Source: Weeksella massiliensis
GTDB taxonomy: Bacteria > Bacteroidota > Bacteroidia > Flavobacteriales > Weeksellaceae
NCBI GenBank assembly: GCA_000751595.1
Contig: CCMH01000016.1
Location: 30,372 to 94,371, forward strand
Length of the DNA: 64,000 nucleotides
Direction: 5' to 3'
In this document: positions 37,758 to 47,621 of the stretch, piece by piece
How the letters are laid out: every line of letters begins with the position of its first letter
Position numbering within the stretch: position 1 is the first letter of the stretch
Translations under genes and position numbers: made by a program
Notes under the pieces: generated by a model
Databases searched by the model: none
What the model saw: only the letters and a program-made list of their open reading frames with translations
Told to the model about the DNA's origin: nothing

Positions 37758-39320
37758 TTATTTTTCTGAGTTTATCAACCTCAACGCTTCATCCAAAACA
37801 GGATCTCGGCTAAGCAAAACATCTTCAATCGTTGTTTCAACTGGGAAATCTGGAAAATTTCCTCTTCCTTGCGGATGTTGATTTTTCAGGTTTGGAGAAA
37901 TTGTCATCAATGCAATTTTGAGTTCGAGTTGAGAGTTTGGCAAAGTGAAAGGCGCCATAAAACCTGCAATCGTACCGTTATAATTTCCGCCCGATTCTTC
38001 TCCTATAAAAACAGCATTTGTGTACTGATCGAGCATGCTAATCAGAATCGAAGTTGCTGAAAAAGAACCTCCATTTTGCAAAACATATAAGGCTCCTCGA
38101 TAATTATTCTCTTTTACTTTTTTGGGTTTTGAAGAAGAAATTGCATACTGATAATCGCCGTTCTGATCTTTTTTGGTTTTGAAAATCGTCGCAACCGATG
38201 GCACTAACCAAAGCGGCATCAAGGTATATTTTCTCGAGTCAGAAAACATTTTATGATAATTCTTGGCCAAAGACATTTTTTGGGTAATATGTGCTTTGTG
38301 AGTAAACGCAATGGCAGAATCTGATAAATACGAAAACAACTCACCCGAATCGAGCAAATATCCACCACCATTGTCACGCAAATCTAAAATTAGATGTTCT
38401 ACGTTCGTTTGTTTCAATTTTTCGAAAACTTCTGCATAGGCTTTTTTAGGATATCCTTTCACAAAACTTCTGATTTTTAGTTTCGCAATCGTACTATCTT
38501 GGGTAGGATATGCCAACTCGATCGCAAATTGTTTGTTGATTTTATCGTATCCAAAATAAAAATTCTTCAACTCTTTTTCCTTTCGTTGCTTTCGGGTCAA
38601 TTGAACAGAATCTTTGGACTCATCTTGCCTTTCTTTTGCTTGAGGTTCTTCTTGTTTTTTGCGGTAAACGGTTTTCACAAAAAGAGAATCATTTTTATCA
38701 AAGGTTAAACGAAGGCTATCTTTTATACCATGCTCATACGTAAAAAAAGTAGAAAAAGATTTGTTCATCATCCGATCGATAAAAGTTTCATTGAAACCAT
38801 CACTCGTTTCTAATTTTCGATATTTTTGATAATAATCTTTCACAGGATAACCATCAACTTCTATAATCGAAACCCCGATTGGCAACCCAATATCATCTGC
38901 TTTCGATGGGACAACATACAAGCCATCTTCTGAATAATTGGTTCTGAATTGCGAGAACGGACCTATGGTGTTTTTTCTTTCCTTGATCTCTTCTTTGGTA
39001 TATTTTCTACTCGGAAAATCTACAAACGTATGCGCTTGTCTAATTTGTACAATCACCGCTTGCAAATCAAAATAAAACTCTTTTGAAGTCATCGGTCGAT
39101 TGATCGAATTTTTCAGAGCGTTAAAAGAATTTCGTAAAGAATCTTTGGTAATAAACCAATCCAAATCTGGATGGTACCGAAGCAATTGACGGTAGGCATA
39201 ATCTACATCTTGCTTCAGTAATTCTGCCGGAATTTTTTTCTCTAAATGTGCGTTGTATTTCTCAACCGAATGACAAGAAACAATGAAGATTCCAAGGATA
39301 AAAAAAAGTATGTTTTTCAT
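37758..39320 (-). CDS. S41-family peptidase lipoprotein
   Basis: 520 aa. The lipobox ends at Cys16 (FIVSC), so the protein is probably anchored to a membrane. The C-terminal half has the tail-specific-protease fold: HLILDLRDNGGGYLLDSGELFSYL, then the nucleophile Ser in QNGGSFSATSILISML and FIGEESGGNYNGT. A PDZ-like segment with GVSIIEVDGYPVKDYY precedes it, interrupted by a charged insertion (KKQEEPQAKERQDESKDS). Substrate unknown. Confidence 0.85.
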   Translation of the reverse strand: MKNILFFILGIFIVSCHSVEKYNAHLEKKIPAELLKQDVDYAYRQLLRYHPDLDWFITKDSLRNSFNALKNSINRPMTSKEFYFDLQAVIVQIRQAHTFVDFPSRKYTKEEIKERKNTIGPFSQFRTNYSEDGLYVVPSKADDIGLPIGVSIIEVDGYPVKDYYQKYRKLETSDGFNETFIDRMMNKSFSTFFTYEHGIKDSLRLTFDKNDSLFVKTVYRKKQEEPQAKERQDESKDSVQLTRKQRKEKELKNFYFGYDKINKQFAIELAYPTQDSTIAKLKIRSFVKGYPKKAYAEVFEKLKQTNVEHLILDLRDNGGGYLLDSGELFSYLSDSAIAFTHKAHITQKMSLAKNYHKMFSDSRKYTLMPLWLVPSVATIFKTKKDQNGDYQYAISSSKPKKVKENNYRGALYVLQNGGSFSATSILISMLDQYTNAVFIGEESGGNYNGTIAGFMAPFTLPNSQLELKIALMTISPNLKNQHPQGRGNFPDFPVETTIEDVLLSRDPVLDEALRLINSEK

Positions 39321-39371
39321 CTAATACTTTATGGATTTTTAATATTATTGAGAAATTTCTTATTAGTTTTC

Positions 39372-39971
39372 TTAGCGAACTTCTTGATAAAATTGCTCGA
39401 TAAAATCTTCCATAAAAGTATGCCGTTCTTCGGCAATTATCTTGGCTGTTTCGGTATTCATTAAACTTTTTAGTTTGAATAGTTTATCGTAAAAATGTTG
39501 CACACTCGACGCATTTTTTTCGGTAGAATTTGGATCAAAAAGTAAATTCCCAACACTTCCGCCATACGCAAAACAACGCGCAACACCAACCGCACCAATT
39601 GCATCTAAACGATCCGCATCTTGCACAATTTCAGCTTCTAAACTACTTGTTTTTTTGCCTTTACTAAACGATACTTCCGAGACTATTTGCTGAATTTTTT
39701 TAATCGTATCTTCATCAACTTTATTTTCTACCAAAAACTTACCGATCAACTCATCCGAACGATCTTTTCCTTTGTGTAATTTTGCATCGCCCAAATCGTG
39801 CAACCAAGCAGCCATTTCTACCAAAAAAGGATCAGCTTTTTCGTGGCTAAGAATTTTTTTGGCATTGTTCACCACCCGTTCTATATGATAATAATCGTGT
39901 CCGGTTCCTTCTTCAGAAAAAATCGAATAAATATAATTTTGTGTTTTCTCTAATAATTCTTTTTGATTCAT
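39372..39971 (-). CDS. HD-domain hydrolase
   Basis: 199 aa phosphohydrolase-like protein. HD metal-site residues are in HDYYHIERVVNNAKKI, MAAWLHDLGDAKLHKG and EIVQDADRLDAIGAVGVAR. YedJ/YpgQ-type HD proteins hydrolyse nucleotides, but the substrate is not evident here. The start overlaps the end of the upstream gene by 4 bp, so both are one transcription unit. Confidence 0.85.
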   Translation of the reverse strand: MNQKELLEKTQNYIYSIFSEEGTGHDYYHIERVVNNAKKILSHEKADPFLVEMAAWLHDLGDAKLHKGKDRSDELIGKFLVENKVDEDTIKKIQQIVSEVSFSKGKKTSSLEAEIVQDADRLDAIGAVGVARCFAYGGSVGNLLFDPNSTEKNASSVQHFYDKLFKLKSLMNTETAKIIAEERHTFMEDFIEQFYQEVR

Positions 39972-41386
39972 TTTTCATTACTTATGACGATTCTTTTTTC
40001 TAATTTCGGTAGGATAAGATTTAGCTTTTTTGCATAAGCAATCAAAACCTCAAAATCTTCTACAGATTGCTGATCATCGGCTTTCATCAAAACATTTTCA
40101 TAGTTCTTTAACTGACGAAAATTATAGTCATTCAACACCAATCGAATCAATTGATCGTCTTGCAAGGTAGGAAAAATTATAGTTTTATTTTTCGAATCAT
40201 ACTGATAAGAAAAACCCGAAACCTGCATAATTTTAGGTTTATCTGCTAAGAAGTTCCTCAAAATAAAAGCTTTCAGATCCCTTCCTTTTATCGAAACCAT
40301 CACCATTTTATTTCCGAAAGGCAACAAAGTTCTAGCCGATTTTACGGTAAAATCCCCTTTGTTCACCACATTTCTAATTCCATTCGCATCAATCATTGCA
40401 GCATCGGCATTGTAATAAAACCGCATAGCATCGGTTACTAAATTTCCAGCCAACGATTCCCCTTTCAAACCCGATTGCACGTCTAAATCCACTACCAAAT
40501 CTGCAATTTTCTCATTGAGTTGTTGTTCTATAAATTCTTTTTCTTGCTGCTCTCGAAGAGCTAAAGTTTTCTCTTTTTTCACTTCTTTATCCAAAGGAAT
40601 TATTTGTATTTCTGGAAGTTTCTCTTTTGATAAATTAATTTTAGCAACAGCACTCATATTCCCAGAAGGCGCTACAATAGGTGTTTTCCCAACATAATTT
40701 ATTTGCGTATTGTACTCATGCAGTTCTTCGGTCAGAACCAAATCTATTTGAGGAAACCGCTCGATCAACGCATTATTTTTTGCTAAATCCATCTGAGAAA
40801 TCACAACAACATGATCTATTGATTGATTAACAAACTGTGATAAAACCTTTTCTACCGAAAGAAAAATATCAGCTTGCTGCACCCGATTATCTTGGGTTGT
40901 GGTTTGCATCTGATCGGTCAGCCCGAGAAACAAAACAGTTTGATTATCAACTTTTTTCACCAAATAAGTTGGCAATTGAAAAAAAGGTTGTTTGGTATCA
41001 TCGATTAAATTTGTCGTGAAAAATGTACCTGTGAATTTCGGAATTAATTGTTGGATATGCTCCACGCCATAATCAAATTCATGTTGTCCGAAATTGAGTA
41101 TATCGACTGGAATCTGGTTAAAAACCTCGGGCATATTTTTTCCTTTCAGCATACCTCCGTACAAAACTCCGCCCACAAAATCGCCTCCATGAATAGTTAT
41201 CGTAGCAGGATTTTCTTTTTTACTTTGTTCAACAACGGTTTTCAATCGAGCAAAACCACCTCTTCCGCCGGGCACATCATCCAACTCATATAATTGATGT
41301 GCATCTGTAAAATAGAGTATTTGCAAAGATTGAGCACTTAGAAAAGAGGTCAACAAAAAGAAAATTACGCGAATCATTGTATCCAA
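39968..41386 (-). CDS. 5'-nucleotidase-like protein with altered metal site
   Basis: 472 aa with a signal peptide (ending FLSAQ). The N-terminal calcineurin-like domain has the order of UshA-type 5'-nucleotidases: Asp28 and His30 (TDAH), Asp69 (GGDF), then QHEFDYG at 101-107, where the family has GNHEFD. The later ligand motifs are also changed: ISQMD at 196-200 replaces the SH motif, and TEELHE at 219-224 replaces GGHSH. The C-terminal 5'-nucleotidase domain (GNLVTDAMRFYYNADAAMIDANGIR, LPFGNKMVMVSIKGRDL) is intact. Either metal use has changed or catalysis is lost. Confidence 0.8.
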   Translation of the reverse strand: MDTMIRVIFFLLTSFLSAQSLQILYFTDAHQLYELDDVPGGRGGFARLKTVVEQSKKENPATITIHGGDFVGGVLYGGMLKGKNMPEVFNQIPVDILNFGQHEFDYGVEHIQQLIPKFTGTFFTTNLIDDTKQPFFQLPTYLVKKVDNQTVLFLGLTDQMQTTTQDNRVQQADIFLSVEKVLSQFVNQSIDHVVVISQMDLAKNNALIERFPQIDLVLTEELHEYNTQINYVGKTPIVAPSGNMSAVAKINLSKEKLPEIQIIPLDKEVKKEKTLALREQQEKEFIEQQLNEKIADLVVDLDVQSGLKGESLAGNLVTDAMRFYYNADAAMIDANGIRNVVNKGDFTVKSARTLLPFGNKMVMVSIKGRDLKAFILRNFLADKPKIMQVSGFSYQYDSKNKTIIFPTLQDDQLIRLVLNDYNFRQLKNYENVLMKADDQQSVEDFEVLIAYAKKLNLILPKLEKRIVISNEK

Positions 41387-41488
41387 AAAATTAAGAAAGG
41401 TAAAGGTAGGAAAGAAGTTTTGGTTGAGATTGAAGAAATAAATATTAAAGTAGAGATAAAATAAAATGTCAGATAATTAAAAAAACTG

Positions 41489-41496
41489 TATCTTTG
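41489..41496 (+). promoter_or_regulatory. -7 element (TATCTTTG) for rpsP-rimM
   Basis: Perfect TAnnTTTG, 54 bp before the rpsP start, leaving room for a short leader. No clear -33 TTG. Confidence 0.6.
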
Positions 41497-41550
41497 CACC
41501 TCAAAATTTACGTAAAACGGGACGAGTTCCCACAAACATTTAGTTATTTT

Positions 41551-42084
41551 ATGGCTACAAAAATTAGATTACAAAGACATGGTCGCAAAGGAAAACCATT
41601 CTTTCACATCGTAGTTGCTGACTCAAGAGCAAAACGTGATGGTCGTTTCATCGAGAAATTAGGAACGTACAATCCGGTTACAAATCCAGCAACCATTGAA
41701 TTGAACGTAGACTCAGCTGTTAAATGGTTACAAACAGGTGCGCAACCAACGGATACTGCAAGAGCACTCTTGTCGTACAAAGGAGCGTACATGAAAAAAC
41801 ACTTATTAGGAGGTGTTGCTAAAGGAGCCTTTAACGAAGAGGAAGCTGAAAAAAGATTTGCTGCTTGGTTAGAAGCTAAAGACGCAAAAGTACAAGCTAA
41901 AAAAGACGGTTTAGTACAATCAGCTGCTAATGCGAAAAAAGAAGCATTAGACGCAGAAAAAGCAGTAAACGAAGCACGTATCAAAGCGGCTGAAGAAGCT
42001 GCTAAAGCAGAGGAAGCTGCACAAGAAGAGGCCGCTACAGAAGAAGCTGCAACGGAAGAAGCTTCTGAAGAAACTGCAGAATAA
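41551..42084 (+). CDS. rpsP: 30S ribosomal protein bS16
   Basis: 177 aa. The first 80 residues are canonical bS16 ([53 protein letters not shown]). The remainder is a long Ala/Glu/Lys-rich tail ending in [19 protein letters not shown], seen in many Flavobacteriia. The ATG at 41551 is chosen because upstream in-frame sequence is leader and overlaps the -7 element. rimM follows 25 bp later. Confidence 0.97.
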   Translation: MATKIRLQRHGRKGKPFFHIVVADSRAKRDGRFIEKLGTYNPVTNPATIELNVDSAVKWLQTGAQPTDTARALLSYKGAYMKKHLLGGVAKGAFNEEEAEKRFAAWLEAKDAKVQAKKDGLVQSAANAKKEALDAEKAVNEARIKAAEEAAKAEEAAQEEAATEEAATEEASEETAE

Positions 42085-42109
42085 TTTTTGTTCGAATAAT
42101 ACGTAGAAA

Positions 42110-42634
42110 ATGGAAATTAACGAGTGTTACTACTTAGGGAAAATTACTAAAAAACACGGCTTCAAAGGCAACGTTATCATCCATTTGGACACAGACGAAC
42201 CCGAATTATACAATACATTGGAATCAGTTTTCATTGAAAATAATGGGAAACTGATTCCATTTTTTTTAGAGTCTGCTCAGCCTTATCAGGGTGATAAATT
42301 ATTGGTGAAGTTTGAAGATTTCGAAGCACATGAAGTGGATAAACTCATCAATCGATCGCTTTATTTACCACTGAATACGCTACCCAAATTAGAAGGAACT
42401 TCTTTCTATTACCATGAAGTAATTGGTTTTACGATATTCGACCAAACCAATACAGAAATCGGCACAATAAAAGCAATCAATGATTCTGCGGCACAAGCTT
42501 TCTTTGAGGTTGATGCCAATGGAAAACAGATCCTAATTCCGATGATTGACCAATGGATTCTCGAAGTTGATCGCCCGAACAAAGCGATGTTGATCGAAAT
42601 TCCTGACGGATTATTAGAAATCTATTTAGGATAA
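42110..42634 (+). CDS. rimM: Ribosome maturation factor RimM
   Basis: 174 aa factor for late 30S assembly that binds uS19. N-terminal RimM barrel (YLGKITKKHGFKGNVIIHLDTDEPELY) and C-terminal PRC-like barrel (FYYHEVIGFTIFD, ILIPMIDQWILEVDRPNKAMLIEIPDGLLEIYL). It forms the usual pair with rpsP. Confidence 0.96.
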   Translation: MEINECYYLGKITKKHGFKGNVIIHLDTDEPELYNTLESVFIENNGKLIPFFLESAQPYQGDKLLVKFEDFEAHEVDKLINRSLYLPLNTLPKLEGTSFYYHEVIGFTIFDQTNTEIGTIKAINDSAAQAFFEVDANGKQILIPMIDQWILEVDRPNKAMLIEIPDGLLEIYLG

Positions 42635-42703
42635 AACATTCATATTCTGCTTTTTAGCTATTTCTATTCCTTACATTTCCCTTAAAAAACAAAAACATTC
42701 TCC

Positions 42704-43408
42704 TTATTTCTCAACTCCTTGAGATTGGATTTCTATTTGTCTATCAAACCATTCATCAGCCAAACGCTCAGCTTCATCATACGAAATTTGTTTATCTTTT
42801 GGCAACTCAATTAATTGAGGATCATCCAAAATCTCGATACTTTTTAGGGTAAAATGTTTTCCTAACAAAGCACCTTGAGAAGTTTTCACCGTAATATCCA
42901 AAGCGACAATAAGCCCTGGCAATCCAAAAAAACCGTACGGTCCGTGCTTAAACGGAAGATCAGGAGCAAAATAAGCCACCACACTTTCTTCACCATCCGA
43001 AAAGGAAGCTTTTTTCACGGTATACCCAAGCATCTTTTGCGATTGGCGGGTTATAGTCCACGGATAATGCGAAAAATCTCTTTGTACCAAAAACTTATTC
43101 TTTCCAATTTCTGTTCTTTGATAAGCTGAATTTTTAGACAAATCAATATACATATCTTCATTTAAGCTTAGCATATACGTCATACCAGCTTGCTCATTGT
43201 TGATCCGTTCTAGATAATGAAAAACCGAAAGATTTTGATTAATTTTCAGTTCGAATTCTGTTGGGACAAAAACGCGATGCACATTCGCTCTAGAAGAAGA
43301 GTTCTGCTCGTCGAGGCTCATCACGGCATTATAAATTACTTTTACTGAGGTTTGCGAAAAAGCAAGACTAGTAAAAAGGAGAAAGGTAATGGATAAAAAA
43401 CTCTTCAT
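42704..43408 (-). CDS. GLPGLI family protein
   Basis: 234 aa exported protein of unknown function, a family found almost only in Bacteroidota. The name-giving motif is present as [16 protein letters not shown] signal peptide ([19 protein letters not shown]) fixes the start at 43408; longer in-frame starts exist but lack a signal peptide at their N-terminus and would run into the glnS promoter. Divergent from glnS. Confidence 0.88.
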   Translation of the reverse strand: MKSFLSITFLLFTSLAFSQTSVKVIYNAVMSLDEQNSSSRANVHRVFVPTEFELKINQNLSVFHYLERINNEQAGMTYMLSLNEDMYIDLSKNSAYQRTEIGKNKFLVQRDFSHYPWTITRQSQKMLGYTVKKASFSDGEESVVAYFAPDLPFKHGPYGFFGLPGLIVALDITVKTSQGALLGKHFTLKSIEILDDPQLIELPKDKQISYDEAERLADEWFDRQIEIQSQGVEK

Positions 43409-43447
43409 ATCTGCGAATCTATTCATAACTAAATTAGTGATTTTTCG

Positions 43448-43455
43448 TACCTTTG
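43448..43455 (+). promoter_or_regulatory. -7 element (TACCTTTG) for glnS
   Basis: Perfect TAnnTTTG, 20 bp before the glnS ATG at 43476. Confidence 0.6.
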
Positions 43456-43475
43456 CAAACTCAATCGTAATTAAA

Positions 43476-45158
43476 ATGGAAGAAGAAAAAAAATCATTGA
43501 ATTTTATCGAACAAATCATAGAAGATGATTTGGCAAACGGAATGCCTAAAGAGAATTTACGCTTTCGCTTCCCACCAGAACCGAATGGCTATTTGCATAT
43601 TGGGCATGCCAAAGCGATTTGTCTGAATTTTGGTCTTGGGAAAAAATACAATGCGCCTGTTAATCTACGTTTCGATGACACAAATCCCGATAAAGAAGAA
43701 CAAGAATATGTCGATTCTATTCGAGAAGATGTGAAATGGTTAGGATTCGAATGGGCAGAGGAACGCTATGCTTCTGATTATTTCCAGCAACTTTACGATT
43801 GGGCTGTAAGAATGATCAAAGAAGGAAAAGCTTATGTGGATGATCAGACTTCGGAAGTGATCAATGAACAACGCAAAAATCCAGGAGAACCCGGAATAGA
43901 ATCTCCTTATAGAAATCGTTCGGTAGAAGAAAATTTAGAACTTTTCGAACGAATGAAAAATGGTGAATTCCCAGAAGGTTCGCATGTATTGCGCGCCAAA
44001 GTTGACATGACTTCTCCGAACATGAATATGCGCGATCCTGTGATGTACCGCATCCTAAATCGTCCGCATCATCGAACCGGAACCGATTGGAAAATCTACC
44101 CGATGTACGATTGGACGCACGGAGAATCGGATTATATAGAAGGAATTTCTCACTCACTTTGTTCATTAGAATTCAAAAATCACCGCGATTTATACAATTG
44201 GTATTTGGATCAAGTCGAATTAGAAGATCAAGATCAGAAACCAAAACAAAGAGAATTTGCAAGAGGGAATATTTCGTATATGATTACCTCTAAACGTAAA
44301 CTCCTAAAATTGGTTACTGATAAAGTTGTTACCGGTTGGGACGACCCACGAATGCCGACTATTTCTGGGCTTCGTAGAAGAGGTTATACTCCAGAATCGA
44401 TTAAAAACTTCTGGGAAAAAGCCGGAATCGCCAAACGCGACAACGTAATGGAGATCTCTTTGCTCGAATTTGCAATCCGCGATCATCTTAATAAAATAGC
44501 GCCACGCGTCATGGCCGTTATCGATCCTGTAAAAGTAATCATCGAAAATTATCCAGAAAATCAGGAAGAAATTCTTGTGTTAGAAAATAATCCAGAAGAT
44601 GAAAATGCAGGTTCGAGAGAAGTTCCGTTCGGAAGAGAAATCTACATCGAGCGCGATGATTTTATGGAAGAAGCTCCGAAAAAATTCTTCCGACTTTCTT
44701 TAGGAAATGAAGTACGTCTGAAAGGTGCCTATATCATCAAAGCAGAAAGAGTAGAAAAAGACGAAAACGGAAAAATCACGACTATTTTTGCAACGTATGA
44801 CCCTGACACTAAATCGGGTAGCGGAACAGAAGCTTCTAAAAGAAAAGTGAAAGGAACCTTGCATTGGGTGTCGGCAAGCAATAATATTCCGATAGAAGTT
44901 CGTTTGTACGATCGACTTTTCACAGTTGAATCTCCGGATGCAGAAAAAGAAGTTGATTTCTTGCAGTATATCAATCCAAATTCTTTAGAAGTAACGCAAG
45001 GATTTGGTGAAATTGCACTGAAAGATGCCAAAGTAGAGGACAAATTTCAGTTCCAACGAATTGGTTATTTTGCGCTCGATCGTGACTCGACTGACGACAA
45101 ATTGGTTTTCAATCGAACAGTAACTTTAAAAGATACGTGGGCAAAAGTGAATAAATAA
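43476..45158 (+). CDS. glnS: Glutaminyl-tRNA synthetase
   Basis: 560 aa class I aminoacyl-tRNA synthetase charging tRNA-Gln. The HIGH motif is in [17 protein letters not shown] and the KMSKS equivalent is MTSKRKL-like ([13 protein letters not shown]); [17 protein letters not shown] and the C-terminal anticodon-binding barrels are present. The start at MEEEKK (43476) is preferred because it follows the -7 element; a longer in-frame start at 43389 would precede it. Presence implies direct glutaminylation of tRNA-Gln. Confidence 0.97.
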   Translation: MEEEKKSLNFIEQIIEDDLANGMPKENLRFRFPPEPNGYLHIGHAKAICLNFGLGKKYNAPVNLRFDDTNPDKEEQEYVDSIREDVKWLGFEWAEERYASDYFQQLYDWAVRMIKEGKAYVDDQTSEVINEQRKNPGEPGIESPYRNRSVEENLELFERMKNGEFPEGSHVLRAKVDMTSPNMNMRDPVMYRILNRPHHRTGTDWKIYPMYDWTHGESDYIEGISHSLCSLEFKNHRDLYNWYLDQVELEDQDQKPKQREFARGNISYMITSKRKLLKLVTDKVVTGWDDPRMPTISGLRRRGYTPESIKNFWEKAGIAKRDNVMEISLLEFAIRDHLNKIAPRVMAVIDPVKVIIENYPENQEEILVLENNPEDENAGSREVPFGREIYIERDDFMEEAPKKFFRLSLGNEVRLKGAYIIKAERVEKDENGKITTIFATYDPDTKSGSGTEASKRKVKGTLHWVSASNNIPIEVRLYDRLFTVESPDAEKEVDFLQYINPNSLEVTQGFGEIALKDAKVEDKFQFQRIGYFALDRDSTDDKLVFNRTVTLKDTWAKVNK

Positions 45159-45180
45159 ATTGCTCAAATTAATAAAATCT

Positions 45181-45211
45181 AAAAAGCTCGAGGTGTACTT
45201 CGGGCTTTTTT
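45181..45211 (+). terminator. Terminator after glnS
   Basis: AAAAGCTCGAGGT and ACTTCGGGCTTTTTT form an imperfect stem with two G-U-type pairs, followed by T run. Confidence 0.75.
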
Positions 45212-45243
45212 TAGTATCTTTCCTATTCAATCAAATCAAAAAA

Positions 45244-45678
45244 ATGAGCAAAGTCCGTATTTTATCTTTTCTTCTTATCCTTATTGTTTTGGTAGGATGC
45301 AAAACACAATCATCTTCATACAACCAAAAACCAAAAAACGATTCTCTTACCGGAAAATGGTTTTGGAAAGAAAGAAGTGGCGGATTTGCTGGTAAAACAA
45401 CTACCGCAACAGCCGAAGATAGCGACACTTATCTTCTAATCACGCATCAAAAAATATCGAAATTTGTCCGCGGAAAAAAAGTTTCCGAATCCAATTATAT
45501 TTTAACAAACGGGCAAAGTATTCATAGTACAGAACCTCAACCCTTTCTAGAAATGGGCGCAATTCGCTATTCGTATTCTTTAGAAAACAATCAATTGATT
45601 TTGACCGAAGAAGTGTACGATGGTTTCACTGACATCTACGAGAAAAGTGTTAACAATGAAAACTATGAAGTACAATGA
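45244..45678 (+). CDS. Small predicted lipoprotein
   Basis: 144 aa, not recognised. The signal sequence MSKVRILSFLLILIVLVGC ends in a lipobox with Cys19, followed by a Ser/Asn/Gln-rich linker and a lipocalin-like beta pattern (LTGKWFWKERSGGFAGK, DTYLLITHQKISKFVRGK, NQLILTEEVYDGFTDIYEK). Its 3' end overlaps the start of radC, so they are co-transcribed. The GGTAGGAT octamer (45291-45298) encodes part of the lipobox. Confidence 0.75.
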   Translation: MSKVRILSFLLILIVLVGCKTQSSSYNQKPKNDSLTGKWFWKERSGGFAGKTTTATAEDSDTYLLITHQKISKFVRGKKVSESNYILTNGQSIHSTEPQPFLEMGAIRYSYSLENNQLILTEEVYDGFTDIYEKSVNNENYEVQ

Positions 45679-46366
45679 ACAAGAAAAAAAATCGATAAAA
45701 AGTTGGGCAGAAGATGATCGCCCACGTGAAAAATTAATCCTAAAAGGTCGAGCAGCGCTTTCGGATGCCGAATTACTTGCCATTATTATGGGAAGTGGAA
45801 ATCGAGAAGAATCTGCTGTACAATTGGCACAAAGAATCCTAAAAGCTGCCCATAATAATTGGAACGAATTAGCGAAATTCGGTCTGAAAGATTTATGCAA
45901 TTTCAAAGGAATCGGAGAAGCCAAAGCTATTAGTATTCTTACGGCATTAGAAATCGGGAGGAGAAGAAATGCGCAACTTCATCTAGAACGACCCAAAATT
46001 ACAAGTAGTCAAGATGCATATCAATTACTACAATTGCAGATGGCCGATTTACCGATAGAAGAATTTTGGGTGATGTATCTCAACCAAGGAAATGCAGTGC
46101 TAAAATTAGAACAAATAAGCCGTGGCGGAATTACCCAAACTTTGGTCGATGTGAGAATCGTTTTCAAGAAAGGAATCGAGCAGATGGCAACCGCAATGAT
46201 TTTGGCGCACAACCATCCTTCGGGCAATCTAAAACCAAGTGAACGTGATCGATTATTGACCAAAAAGTTACAAGAAGCAGCAAAAGTTCTCGACATCCAG
46301 ATTTTAGATCATTTGATTGTTACCCAAACTGCTTACTTTAGTTTTGCAGATGAAGGTTTGCTTTAG
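45665..46366 (+). CDS. radC: RadC family protein
   Basis: 233 aa. N-terminal helix-hairpin-helix part (SIKSWAEDDRPREKLILKG, LSDAELLAIIMGSG, FKGIGEAKAISIL) and C-terminal JAB1/MPN-like metal site HNHPSGNLKPSERD with later D in ILDHLIV. Function is unsettled despite the radiation-related name. Start at 45665 is chosen by family length; ATG at 45656 is an alternative. It converges on and overlaps the flippase gene by 4 bp. Confidence 0.92.
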   Translation: MKYNEQEKKSIKSWAEDDRPREKLILKGRAALSDAELLAIIMGSGNREESAVQLAQRILKAAHNNWNELAKFGLKDLCNFKGIGEAKAISILTALEIGRRRNAQLHLERPKITSSQDAYQLLQLQMADLPIEEFWVMYLNQGNAVLKLEQISRGGITQTLVDVRIVFKKGIEQMATAMILAHNHPSGNLKPSERDRLLTKKLQEAAKVLDIQILDHLIVTQTAYFSFADEGLL

Positions 46367-47613
46367 GGCAATTGTTTCAGGTAGTGAGAAAATAAATATG
46401 CCGAGAAAATTCCCATTGTGGTAAAGGTGATGGTAAGCGCAATTGCCGCGCCAATAATCCCGAAAGTATATGTCAAAACAAATCCTAAAATCGTCATCAT
46501 AACAATTGACACAACGGCTACAAGTGTGTTTTTTTGTGCCCAACCGACCGCCGAAAGTAAGTTACTGTACAAATTTCTGAAACACATATTTGCTCCTACT
46601 CCAATCAAAATAATCCAAAAAATCCAACCATTATGTTGATACATTTCTCCAAAAACAAACCCGATAATCCAATCTTTCAGAAAAAATCCTACCACTATAA
46701 AAAATAAACTTAGCGGAATAAAAAGCTTATAATAATTGCGGATATAAAAAAGTAAATAATGTTTGTTACGACAATTTTCTACCAATTTGGGATAATCGGT
46801 TTGCATGAAAATGACGGGTATAAACATGAGATTCATCGGTAGGATGATGGCAAGTTTATAATTGGCAACTTCTATTTCGTTGAGCAATAATCCGATAATG
46901 AAAACATCTAAAATAAAAAGCATTTCGGATAAAAAAGCTGTCAAAGCCGAATTGAAAGAATAGTTCCAAAAAGACTTCATATTCAATTTCAGATCGACAG
47001 GATGAGCGCGGTCGAATAACAATTTCGGAAAGAAAATAATCGAAATCCACGGAGTAATTGCTAAGCCAAAAAGATAACCAAACATGCCGTAGAAATAAGT
47101 AAAAACCAAGACCAACAGCAAGCCAACGACATTGATTGTGATGGAAATTTTAGAAAACTGATCGTTTTCATTGCGCATTCGGTAATAGCTTTTGATAAAC
47201 ATATAGAAATAAAAACCGACTAATCGCACAGCAAAAAACAACACAATCAACCAAATATCTGGATATTTTAATTCGTACAAAAGTGCTGTAATAATGAAGA
47301 AAACGAGGAGAATGAATTGTCTTTGAAGCCCTTTTCTGAAAATAGAATGAGCTAATTTTTCTTTGTCTTTTGTATCTTTTTCGAGCGATCCAAACCGCAA
47401 TAAACCTTGAGAAGCGCCCAAACCATTGAACGCTGCAAAAACCCCAAACAATGAAGCCACCAAAGTGATAAGACCGTAATCTTCTTGCGCAATTAGACGA
47501 ACAACAAAGATGGTGTTCACTAAACCGGTAATTTTTTCGGTTAGGATAGACAAGAAAACCATAAGTCCTTTGTTGCGGACAAAATCTCGAAGAAAAAGTA
47601 AAAAACTACGCAT
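46363..47613 (-). CDS. Polysaccharide flippase (MATE-like oligosaccharide exporter family), first copy
   Basis: 416 aa with about twelve membrane helices. N-terminal FLRDFVRNKGLMVFLSILTEKITGLVNTIFVVRLIAQEDYGLI is typical of Wzx/polysaccharide-biosynthesis exporters, which flip lipid-linked sugars. It starts 8 bp after the end of the second flippase gene and is probably co-transcribed. No glycosyltransferase is nearby, which is odd for such exporters. Carries octamer copies at 46686-46693 and 46838-46845. Confidence 0.82.
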   Translation of the reverse strand: MRSFLLFLRDFVRNKGLMVFLSILTEKITGLVNTIFVVRLIAQEDYGLITLVASLFGVFAAFNGLGASQGLLRFGSLEKDTKDKEKLAHSIFRKGLQRQFILLVFFIITALLYELKYPDIWLIVLFFAVRLVGFYFYMFIKSYYRMRNENDQFSKISITINVVGLLLVLVFTYFYGMFGYLFGLAITPWISIIFFPKLLFDRAHPVDLKLNMKSFWNYSFNSALTAFLSEMLFILDVFIIGLLLNEIEVANYKLAIILPMNLMFIPVIFMQTDYPKLVENCRNKHYLLFYIRNYYKLFIPLSLFFIVVGFFLKDWIIGFVFGEMYQHNGWIFWIILIGVGANMCFRNLYSNLLSAVGWAQKNTLVAVVSIVMMTILGFVLTYTFGIIGAAIALTITFTTMGIFSAYLFSHYLKQLP

Positions 47614-47621
47614 AATAACTT

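Noticed and set aside
41494..41550. Upstream in-frame extension of rpsP
   Set aside because: The -7 promoter element lies at its start and the bS16 family begins at MATKIR; the extension is leader sequence.
43389..43475. Upstream in-frame extension of glnS
   Set aside because: It would start before the -7 element at 43448 and run across the start region of the divergent GLPGLI gene.
46363..46366. Possible frameshift between radC and the flippase because the genes overlap
   Set aside because: They are convergent with a 4-bp overlap at their stops; both proteins are full length.
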